A stretch of 5,524 nucleotides of DNA from CAG-390 sp051867815 (lineage in GTDB: Bacteria; Bacillota; Clostridia; Oscillospirales; CAG-272). Every line of letters begins with the position of its first letter. The first letter of the stretch is position 1. The notes beneath the pieces are model-generated. The model ran no database searches, was not told where the DNA came from, and was given only the letters and a program-made list of their open reading frames with translations. The position numbers and the translations under genes were made by a program. The stretch lies in assembly GCA_051867815.1 (NCBI GenBank), contig JBJDZD010000128.1:1-5524 (forward strand), in the 5' to 3' direction. Below are positions 1 to 5,521 of this stretch, piece after piece.

Positions 1-260
1 CCATCAGAAATTCCGGGCTTACCTTCTATAACACTCTCTTTGACGAGAATGCATGCTGCCATCTGGCGCTCGGTATGGGATTTGCAAACTGTGTTCGCGA
101 CTACGGCAACTATACCCTTGAGGAATGCCGTGAGATGGGGGTCAACGATTCCATGATCCACGTAGATTTCATGATAGGATCCGAGGATCTCTCCATTGAT
201 GCCGTTTGCGCGGACGGTAAAACCGTTCCCGTCTTCCGCAACGGAAATTGGGCATTTTAA
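1..260 (+). CDS. M29 family metallo-aminopeptidase, C-terminal fragment (5' end outside window)
   Basis: The frame beginning at base 3 is open from the window edge to the TAA at 258-260 and gives 85 residues plus stop. It reads like the end of a thermophilic-type (M29, AmpS/PepS/AmpT) aminopeptidase, a cytosolic dimetal exopeptidase that removes N-terminal residues from peptides. Family signatures visible are YNTLFDENACCHLALG near the start, NDSMIHVDFMIGSEDL in the middle and VFRNGNWAF at the C-terminus. The His of CHLALG and the His and Asp of IHVDF have the +33/+35 spacing of the metal-ligand His, His and Asp of the family (numbering recalled from Staphylococcus AmpS). The residue seven after the first His is Phe, where I recall a Tyr. 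Most of the protein lies upstream, so start, length and promoter cannot be judged. No clear U-rich terminator follows it. Confidence 0.88.
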   Translation, partial: IRNSGLTFYNTLFDENACCHLALGMGFANCVRDYGNYTLEECREMGVNDSMIHVDFMIGSEDLSIDAVCADGKTVPVFRNGNWAF

Positions 261-281
261 TACAACTCGCATAAGTAATAC

Positions 282-326
282 AATCTCCGGTCATTCGCAT
301 ATACTTTTATGCGACGATCGGAGATT
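282..326 (+). promoter_or_regulatory. Long imperfect hairpin covering the ribosome site of the next gene
   Basis: AATCTCCG at 282-289 pairs perfectly with CGGAGATT at 319-326. GTC (290-292) pairs with GAT (316-318), with one G-U. After a small 2x1 internal loop, TCGCATA (295-301) pairs with TATGCGA (308-314) around the six-base loop TACTTT. The total is about 18 pairs. The GGAG at 320-323, seven bases before the ATG at 331, lies in the right arm, so in the folded RNA the Shine-Dalgarno site is paired. There is no run of U after the stem, which argues against a simple intrinsic terminator for the peptidase gene. A translational switch, an RNA processing site or a weak terminator all remain possible. 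Confidence 0.6.
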
Positions 327-330
327 TATT

Positions 331-825
331 ATGGATTTTGAGACGAACAACCGGCTGTTTACTGCCTATGACGGCAGGATATTACTGCGCACCGGCATCG
401 GCAGACCTGTAAATAACGTGGGCATGCGGTTCGAATATATACGCACACTCTCAGCCGCCTGCGAACGATTCGCGGCCGAGGAGCTGTTTTTGAAGCTTTC
501 GGAAGCGTATAGAAACGAGGCGGGTCGGGGCGGCAGGTTTGTGCCGTATTCATACTCGGTAAAGATACAGAATACGTATTCAGATGAGGAATATTTGTCC
601 CTGCTTATAATTGCAACTATCAGAAGAGGAAGCGACATACTGTCCGGCGAATGCAGATCGGTGATTTTCAAAAATGATAGTATTTTGCCGCAAAAATTTA
701 TTTCAAAATCACATAAAAAAGACGTTTGCTTGGTATTGGACGCGGACGGAATACCATCGTGGGCAACCTTTGACAGTCCCCGCGTAAGGTTTGAAAGAGC
801 GGAGAAGTACCGTTTTCCGATATAA
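331..825 (+). CDS. Hypothetical protein, 164 aa, not recognised with confidence
   Basis: I place the start at ATG 331 because GGAG at 320-323 sits seven bases before it. The frame stays open back to 196, but that stretch runs over the end of the peptidase gene and the hairpin, so the longer version is unlikely. The protein has no signal peptide and no membrane segment, so it is probably cytosolic. The N-terminal third is rich in Arg, Glu and Ala and probably helical (about 35-65). The middle (about 70-120) alternates hydrophobic and polar residues like beta strands, with PYSYSVKIQNTYSDEEYLSL, then an IRRG turn and SVIFKNDSILP. This is loosely reminiscent of DUF3298/RsiV-type domains, but without any diagnostic motif. 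The C-terminus holds LVLDADGIPSWATFD and ends in KYRFPI. Bases 660-720 are A/T-rich relative to the rest. It is a monocistronic or peptidase-linked gene closed by the stem at 827-858. Function unknown. Confidence 0.7.
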   Translation: MDFETNNRLFTAYDGRILLRTGIGRPVNNVGMRFEYIRTLSAACERFAAEELFLKLSEAYRNEAGRGGRFVPYSYSVKIQNTYSDEEYLSLLIIATIRRGSDILSGECRSVIFKNDSILPQKFISKSHKKDVCLVLDADGIPSWATFDSPRVRFERAEKYRFPI

Positions 826-826
826 G

Positions 827-858
827 AACAGACGCACGCGATTTCGCGTGCGTCTGTT
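827..858. terminator. Bidirectional intrinsic terminator between convergent genes
   Basis: AACAGACGCACGCG (827-840) and CGCGTGCGTCTGTT (845-858) form a perfect 14-bp GC-rich stem with the loop ATTT. On the plus strand it is followed by GTATTTTATTCTTCC, a T-rich tail. On the minus strand the tail is TTCTTATAT. It starts one base after the stop of the gene at 331-825 and lies five bases beyond the stop of the minus-strand gene ending at 864, so it probably stops transcription from both sides. Confidence 0.9.
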
Positions 859-863
859 GTATT

Positions 864-2159
864 TTATTCTTCCTCGTCGCCTTCGGATGTCCTTTCACCG
901 ACAGTTACCTTCAGCTTGGTAACGCGGATGTCGTCCTCCATTTCGGTTACGACGATATCAAGGAATTCGTAAGAGAAACTGTCGCCCACATGCGGCTCGG
1001 AATTCAGGCTTTCGATTGCCCAACCTCCGACGGTTGAGTATTCACACTCAAAGTCCTTCGGGTGGTAGTCAAGCTCATAGAAGAAGTCGTTGAGGCTGGT
1101 CTCTCCAAGTATTTCATACTCGTTGGGTGCTTTCTCGACGATTTCGGAAACGATCTCATCGGACTCGTCCCAAATGTCGCCGACAAGCTCCTCAAGAATG
1201 TCCTCAAGAGTCACGACACCGAGAGTGCCGCCGAATTCGTCGATAACGATTGCCATGTGTATCTGCTTTTCGCGGAGTTGCTTAAGAGCCGCCGGAAGCT
1301 TGAGGGTCTTGTGCATGTAGCAAGGCTCCATGAGCATTTTCTCAATGTCAATTTCTTTCTTATCGACAGCTTCTTTATAATACTGGTTAAGGTAGAGGAT
1401 ACCGACGATATCGTCAATGCTATCGCGGTATACGGGAAGTCTTGAATACGTTGCAGCTTCGATTGCCGCAATGATCTCATCGTAGTCGTCGTCGAGGTCG
1501 ATCGTTTCAAGGTCGATTCGGTGGGTCATTATATCTTCAACCGTCGTGTCGGGAAAATCAAGTGTAGACTGAAGAAGGTCGCTCTGATCCTCGTCGATTA
1601 CGCCCTCTTTTTCAACGGTATCTATTAAGGATGAAAGCTCGTCCTCGGTGATTTCGGGAGAACCGTCGGAATCCTTACCCCAAAGCTTGCTCAGAAGATT
1701 GATCCCTGCGGTAACGATAAACACGATGGGGAAGAGAATGTATGTAAGAATCTGCATTGGCCACGCCATAAGCTTGGTTATGAAAATGGCATGAGATTTT
1801 GCGGCAATTTTCGGAACGATTTCGGCAAATATGAGTACAATAATTGTCAGCACAAAAGTTGAAACAACGGATGCTATTGCGTCGCCGCCGTTGACGTTCC
1901 TGAACAGCTCCATAAAGATGAGAGTTGCACAAGACGATGCGGCGATATTTACGAGGTTGTTGCCTATAAGTATCGTGCAGAGCGTATTGGTGAAGTTCTC
2001 GCTTATTTTGTAAGCAAGCTTTGCCGAGCTTGATTTACCTTCCTCCGCTTCGCGGCGAAGATGCATGGTATTTACCATGTTAAATGCCGACTCGGTTCCG
2101 GAGAAGCAAGCGGACAATACCAACATGATCAATACTATTGCGCAGTATATGGTTATCAT
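864..2159 (-). CDS. CNNM/CorC/HlyC-family membrane protein, full-length (DUF21 + CBS pair + CorC_HlyC domain)
   Basis: A 431-residue membrane protein of the family that includes CorC, HlyC, MpfA and the eukaryotic CNNM proteins. Members are linked to Mg2+ (and in some cases other cation) export or homeostasis; the old name hemolysin is misleading. The DUF21 membrane domain covers about 1-190, with hydrophobic segments near 3-20, 62-85, 95-115 and 130-155. It holds the conserved CFSGTESAF (18-26), TILIGNNLVNIAAS (62-75) and EIVPK (113-117). A cytosolic CBS pair follows (about 206-265 and 275-333), with YSRLPVY and the intact nucleotide-site motif VIDEFGGTLGVVTLEDILEE. The C-terminal CorC_HlyC domain (about 345-425) has TVGGWAIESL and the PHVGDSF turn. 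The tail is acidic (EGDEEE). The start is supported by GGAGG (complement of 2167-2171) seven bases upstream. It overlaps the stop of the upstream paralogue in an ATGA (2156-2159), so the two are probably translationally coupled. The exact cation is not readable from sequence. Confidence 0.93.
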   Translation of the reverse strand: MITIYCAIVLIMLVLSACFSGTESAFNMVNTMHLRREAEEGKSSSAKLAYKISENFTNTLCTILIGNNLVNIAASSCATLIFMELFRNVNGGDAIASVVSTFVLTIIVLIFAEIVPKIAAKSHAIFITKLMAWPMQILTYILFPIVFIVTAGINLLSKLWGKDSDGSPEITEDELSSLIDTVEKEGVIDEDQSDLLQSTLDFPDTTVEDIMTHRIDLETIDLDDDYDEIIAAIEAATYSRLPVYRDSIDDIVGILYLNQYYKEAVDKKEIDIEKMLMEPCYMHKTLKLPAALKQLREKQIHMAIVIDEFGGTLGVVTLEDILEELVGDIWDESDEIVSEIVEKAPNEYEILGETSLNDFFYELDYHPKDFECEYSTVGGWAIESLNSEPHVGDSFSYEFLDIVVTEMEDDIRVTKLKVTVGERTSEGDEEE

Positions 2160-3193
2160 TGAGACACCTCCGATGCGTCGTAAGGAGCGTTCTTGACGTC
2201 ATTCTCGTCATATATCTCGCCGACAAGCTCCTCAAGGAAGTCCTCAATGGTTACGATACCTTGTACTTTATTTTGAGTGTCACGTACTATTGCAATTTGC
2301 TTTTTGCGGCTTCTCATATTGTCAAGCAGATCCTGAATCTCATCGGTCGTCCTGACGTAATGAGGCTTTGCAAGTATTGAACGAATATCAAAGTTTTTGT
2401 TTGCCATATACTCACGAAGGAATGTACGAGTAGAGACAATACCCAATATGTGATCGATACTGCCGTTTGTTACCGGAATTCTCGAATACGGAGTAGTTTT
2501 GAGAATATCGACTATTTCACGGTGGGAAAGATTGATGTCGATCGAATCTATCTTGTCCTTCGGGGTCATAACGTCTGCCGCAGTTTTGCTCGGAAATTCA
2601 AGAACCGAGAGCAACAGGTCTGATTGTTCCTCGTCAACTACACCCTGCTCGCCGGCTTTTTCAATGATCTCGTAGAGATCTTCTTCGGTGATGGAGGGCG
2701 TTTCTTCACCCTTGAAAAGATTGCTGATTGCATCCGAGATCAAAGAGAAGAGAGAAACGAGCGGCTTGAGAATGATCATCAGTCCGCGAAGGATTCCGGC
2801 GCTGAAGCGAGCCATTGTGTCCGGCCTGTCGTTTCCGAATGACTTCGGAAGCATTTCGCCGAAAATAAAGACGATTACGGTCGTAATCAAGGTTGTGGGT
2901 GTTGCGAGTACATCGGGGTCAACGTCGGTAAAGAGCTTTGTAACGAAAAGGGTTGCGATGGATGCACCCGCAATGTTTACGATGTTGTTTCCGATGAGGA
3001 TTGTGGTGAGTGCTTTATTATGATTGTTTGAAATGTACATCGCGTTCTTGGCTTTTTTGTCGCCATCATCGGCACGGTTCTTCATGCGGATCTTATTCAT
3101 CCTTGCGAAGCTACTCTCGGAGCCCGAGAAATATCCGCTGCAGATAACGCAGATGACAAACAGTACTATCATAAATAAACTGTCGCCTTCCAT
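2156..3193 (-). CDS. CNNM/CorC-family membrane protein lacking the C-terminal CorC_HlyC domain
   Basis: A 345-residue paralogue of the downstream gene. The DUF21 membrane domain (about 1-190) has the expected YFSGSESSFA (21-30), TILIGNNIVNIAGAS (64-78) and FGEMLPK (111-117), with hydrophobic segments near 6-22, 64-88, 98-115 and 130-155. A CBS pair follows (about 205-330), with MTPKDKIDSID, YSRIPVTN and IVTIEDFLEELVGEIYDE. The protein ends about 15 residues after this, so the roughly 80-residue CorC_HlyC domain of the neighbour is absent. There is no sign of a frameshift: the reading frame closes in the ATGA shared with the next gene. In the second CBS repeat the usual DEFGG is replaced by RDTQNK, so nucleotide binding there may be altered. 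It is the first gene of the operon, under the promoter at 3238-3266. Its best ribosome site is 15 bases from the ATG, unusually far. A subunit or regulator of the full-length paralogue is plausible but inferred. Confidence 0.9.
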   Translation of the reverse strand: MEGDSLFMIVLFVICVICSGYFSGSESSFARMNKIRMKNRADDGDKKAKNAMYISNNHNKALTTILIGNNIVNIAGASIATLFVTKLFTDVDPDVLATPTTLITTVIVFIFGEMLPKSFGNDRPDTMARFSAGILRGLMIILKPLVSLFSLISDAISNLFKGEETPSITEEDLYEIIEKAGEQGVVDEEQSDLLLSVLEFPSKTAADVMTPKDKIDSIDINLSHREIVDILKTTPYSRIPVTNGSIDHILGIVSTRTFLREYMANKNFDIRSILAKPHYVRTTDEIQDLLDNMRSRKKQIAIVRDTQNKVQGIVTIEDFLEELVGEIYDENDVKNAPYDASEVSQ

Positions 3194-3208
3194 GAAATAA
3201 TTGTGTTT

Positions 3209-3215
3209 CTCCTTT
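3209..3215 (-). promoter_or_regulatory. Ribosome binding site at unusually long distance from the start
   Basis: The minus strand reads AAAGGAG across 3215-3209, a strong Shine-Dalgarno match. Fifteen A/T-rich bases (3208-3194) separate it from the ATG at 3193-3191. No in-frame ATG, GTG or TTG lies between, so the ATG stands as the best start despite the spacing. Confidence 0.55.
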
Positions 3216-3237
3216 GTTTTATTTTGAATTTTACATC

Positions 3238-3266
3238 ATTATACAATAATTTAATGCAAAAGTCAA
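3238..3266 (-). promoter_or_regulatory. Sigma-A promoter for the CNNM/CorC operon
   Basis: On the minus strand TTGACT (complement of 3266-3261) is followed by exactly 17 bases and then TATAAT (complement of 3243-3238). This is one base from the full consensus with the ideal spacer. Transcription would begin near 3231, giving a leader of about 38 bases that contains the AAAGGAG ribosome site. Confidence 0.9.
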
Positions 3267-3302
3267 GGGATTTATTATAATACTTACAAATTGCAGCCAA
3301 TT

Positions 3303-3331
3303 TTGACGAGCTTTGGTGATGGGGATATGTT
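3303..3331 (+). promoter_or_regulatory. Weak secondary promoter candidate toward the Mur ligase gene
   Basis: TTGACG at 3303-3308, a 17-base spacer and TATGTT at 3326-3331 form a second, poorer sigma-A-like match upstream of the main promoter. The -10 matches only four of six positions, so it may be chance in A/T-rich DNA. Confidence 0.25.
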
Positions 3332-3361
3332 AAATATTATGAGGCTTATCGGATAATTAAC

Positions 3362-3382
3362 GCAAAAAGTCTTGACTTTTGC
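3362..3382. repeat. Near-palindrome over the -35 of the Mur ligase promoter; possible operator
   Basis: GCAAAAAGTC (3362-3371), two bases (TT), then GACTTTTGC (3374-3382). The right half is the reverse complement of GCAAAAGTC, so the halves match except for one extra A in the left arm. The -35 TTGACT (3372-3377) overlaps the centre and right half. A third copy of the half-site, GCAAAAGTC, lies at 3256-3264 on the -35 of the divergent promoter. This could be a binding site for a dimeric regulator; no regulator is identifiable here. Confidence 0.4.
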
Positions 3383-3400
3383 CTGTTTTTGATGTATTAT
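3372..3400 (+). promoter_or_regulatory. Sigma-A promoter for the MurT-like/GatD-like operon
   Basis: TTGACT (3372-3377), a 17-base spacer and TATTAT (3395-3400). Expected transcription start is near 3407, so the leader before the TTG start at 3435 is only about 28 bases, with no room for a riboswitch. Confidence 0.85.
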
Positions 3401-3434
3401 ATTACATTATACTATATTTGACGGAGCTGCTGTT

Positions 3435-4805
3435 TTGAAAAAAATCAGATTTATTATTGCAATGCTTGTCGGTAAGCTTGCATTGCTTGTTTTGAAGCTT
3501 TTGAGGAGGACGGCTTCCTACACGCCGGGTTATGTCGCTTTGAAGATATATCCGGATTTTTTGGGAGACTTGAAAATGCCCCAAACCGTTATTTGCGTTA
3601 CGGGCACAAACGGAAAAACGACAACGAGCAATCTTTTGGCTGATACGCTTCGCGAATGCGGATATACCGTAACGAATAACAGTGCCGGCTCGAATGTTCA
3701 GGCCGGAGTTGCTACTGCGTTGCTTGAGGATTCAACGCTTGGCGGTAAGCCCACCAAGCAGATTGCCGTACTCGAGGTTGACGAACGCAGCTCGATTAAG
3801 GTATATTCCTATATTTCTCCGGATTACTTGATTTGCAACAACATTATGCGTGATTCACTCAAGCGAAACGCTCATACGGATTTCATAGTTTACATCATTA
3901 ACAAGGCTCTTTCGGACAAGACCCACGTACTCTTGAATGCCGACGATCTGATCTGCTGTTCGGTTGCTCCGAAAAACGCCAAGAGAACGTACTTCGGCGT
4001 TGCTGCCGACGAACCCTCAGAGTGGAATCCCGATGCGCCGAGGGACATATATTATTGCCCTGTGTGCGGCACAAAGCTTGATGCCGAGTATATCAGATAC
4101 AATCACATCGGCAGATTCTCATGCCCGAAATGCGATTATTCGTCGCCCAAGCGCGATTATACGGTAACAGATATCAACTACGAGGACAATTTGTTTACGA
4201 TAGAACATAACGGACAAGCTCATGAGTACCGCCTTGTGAATGACAACATCGTCAATGTGTATAACTGTTGCGGTGCTGTCGCGCTTCTTTCGGAGTTCGG
4301 TCTCAGCTATGAGCAGATCTCTTCGTCGCTTATGAAGCAAAAGATAGTCAAGTCGCGCTTTGACTCGTTTAAGGCAGGCAAGCTCAATATTACCATGCAG
4401 CTTGCCAAAGGGCAGAACCCGATTGCCTGCGCAAGAGCGTACAGTTACGTTACCGGTTGCCCGGCAGAGAAGAAGTCGCTATTGATAATGGTCGACGATA
4501 AGTCCGATAACACCGGCAATTCCGAAAGCGTTTGCTGGATCTACGACTGCGACTACAGCGCTCTTACCAACGATTCTGTCGGCGAGATTATATTCTCAGG
4601 CCCTCGTTGCAAGGACCAAAAGCTTCGTGCATTGCTTGCCGGGGTGGACGAAAGCAAGATCAAAACGATTGACACCTTTACGGGAGGCGTCGAGCTTGTC
4701 GATACCGAAAAGTATAATGACATTTTCATACTGTATGACCCGTATCTGCTCGCCGAAGCCGATAAAGTCAAAAATGAACTGATTCGTAAGGGAGGCAACG
4801 ACTAA
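3435..4805 (+). CDS. murT: MurT-like Mur ligase (lipid II isoglutaminyl synthase, ligase subunit)
   Basis: A 456-residue protein that in characterised relatives uses ATP to activate the D-glutamate carboxylate of lipid II for amidation, paired with the glutaminase GatD, at the inner face of the membrane. The start is TTG at 3435, chosen because GGAG (3423-3426) lies eight bases upstream; no better ATG fits the N-terminal family pattern. Residues 1-25 are basic and hydrophobic. The Mur ligase core follows, with the P-loop VTGTNGKTTTSNLLAD (55-70), the acidic LEVDE (113-117) and NNIMRDSLKR (135-144). A Cys4 zinc ribbon sits in the ligase domain as CPVC (208-211) and CPKC (230-233), as in MurT proteins. 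NVYNCCGAVALL (273-285) matches the family YN motif. The C-terminal domain (about 315-450, DUF1727-like) contains GQNPIACARAY and CWIYDCDY. The segment before this Trp differs from the ADGxDxSW pattern I recall for canonical MurT. It overlaps the GatD-like gene by one base. Confidence 0.88.
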   Translation: MKKIRFIIAMLVGKLALLVLKLLRRTASYTPGYVALKIYPDFLGDLKMPQTVICVTGTNGKTTTSNLLADTLRECGYTVTNNSAGSNVQAGVATALLEDSTLGGKPTKQIAVLEVDERSSIKVYSYISPDYLICNNIMRDSLKRNAHTDFIVYIINKALSDKTHVLLNADDLICCSVAPKNAKRTYFGVAADEPSEWNPDAPRDIYYCPVCGTKLDAEYIRYNHIGRFSCPKCDYSSPKRDYTVTDINYEDNLFTIEHNGQAHEYRLVNDNIVNVYNCCGAVALLSEFGLSYEQISSSLMKQKIVKSRFDSFKAGKLNITMQLAKGQNPIACARAYSYVTGCPAEKKSLLIMVDDKSDNTGNSESVCWIYDCDYSALTNDSVGEIIFSGPRCKDQKLRALLAGVDESKIKTIDTFTGGVELVDTEKYNDIFILYDPYLLAEADKVKNELIRKGGND

Positions 4806-5515
4806 TGATAATTGAAGTACTGTTCGATGAAGTTTGCAACCTCTACGGCGACCCTCAAAATGCGGTATATCTCGCAAAGACGCTGCCGGATGCAGAGTTC
4901 ATTCATACATCGCTTGATGCCGAGCCTTTCTTTGCTTCTTACAGACCCGATATGATACTCCTCGGCTCAATGAGTGACAGCATCCAAGAGCGAGTCATTA
5001 AGAAGCTTATGAATTATTCTGAGCGCCTCAAGGAACTTATAGAAGATAACGTCGTGTTCCTTGCGACGGGCAACGCATGTGAGATATTCTGTAAGACGAT
5101 CGAAAACGTCACTCTTGGGACTAAAATCGACGCGCTCGGCTTATTCGATTGCGAGGTTAAGGTTAATTGGTTTGACCGATATAACGGAAAAGTTCTCGGT
5201 AAGTTCGGTGATAAGACGGTCACGGGATTCCGCTCGCAGTTTTCCATGATATACGGTGACAACTCCGAATGTGCTTTTGTCAAAGTTGACAGGGGAATCG
5301 GTATTAACCATCAAAGCAAGCTTGAAGGCTTTAAGTACAAGAATTTCTTCGGAACGCAAATTCTCGGCCCCATTCTTCCGCTAAACCCCGAGTTCTGCGA
5401 ATACATCATCTCGCTCATCGGAGAGCATGCGCAAGCGGCATTTAAGGATGAAGCAATGGCGGCTTTCAACCAACGTGTTAAGGAATTTTCCGACCCAAGC
5501 GTAAAATTTGATTAA
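4805..5515 (+). CDS. gatD: GatD-like class I amidotransferase, apparently lacking the catalytic Cys and His
   Basis: A 236-residue protein, close to normal GatD length. Canonical GatD hydrolyses glutamine and passes ammonia to MurT. Start ATG 4805 shares one base with the TAA of the ligase gene, and GGAGG (4791-4795) lies nine bases upstream, which implies tight co-translation. Family features are CNLYGDPQNAVYLAK near the N-terminus (11-25), DMILLGSMSD (49-58) where GatD has a GGGQD-type loop, ALGLFD (110-115), KLEGFKYKNFFGT (172-184) and GPILPLNPEF (188-197). Where GatD has the nucleophile elbow (A-x-C-G-G-[YF]-Q), this protein reads FLATGNACEIF (85-95), so Thr88 or Gly89 replaces Cys; Cys92 is three or four residues too late. 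Where GatD has the catalytic His in a Y-[LF]-H-G-P motif, this has QILGP (185-189), with Leu187. The N-H-x-G motif is also changed to RSQFS (143-147). The fold looks preserved while glutaminase activity looks lost. The symbol reflects homology and context, not proven function. Confidence 0.8.
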   Translation: MIIEVLFDEVCNLYGDPQNAVYLAKTLPDAEFIHTSLDAEPFFASYRPDMILLGSMSDSIQERVIKKLMNYSERLKELIEDNVVFLATGNACEIFCKTIENVTLGTKIDALGLFDCEVKVNWFDRYNGKVLGKFGDKTVTGFRSQFSMIYGDNSECAFVKVDRGIGINHQSKLEGFKYKNFFGTQILGPILPLNPEFCEYIISLIGEHAQAAFKDEAMAAFNQRVKEFSDPSVKFD

Positions 5516-5521
5516 GAGGTA

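Noticed and set aside
196..330. N-terminal extension of the hypothetical gene to ATG 196
   Set aside because: It would overlap the peptidase end in another frame and run through the hairpin. ATG 331 has a properly spaced GGAG, while 196 has none.
661..712. TGATTTT ... AAAATCA inverted repeat inside the hypothetical gene
   Set aside because: The arms are short, pure A/T apart from one pair and far apart in an A/T-rich coding stretch, so chance explains them.
1062..1445. Long plus-strand open frame opposite the 431-aa CNNM/CorC gene
   Set aside because: It is antisense to clearly conserved protein domains, has no ribosome site, and its sequence is just the mirror of the real gene's codon pattern.
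3401..3434. Riboswitch or leader element before the MurT-like gene
   Set aside because: The predicted leader is only about 28 bases and holds no hairpin, too short for any known riboswitch class.
4596..4877. Minus-strand open frame spanning the junction of the MurT-like and GatD-like genes
   Set aside because: It is a shadow of two overlapping real genes, with no recognisable product, promoter or ribosome site.
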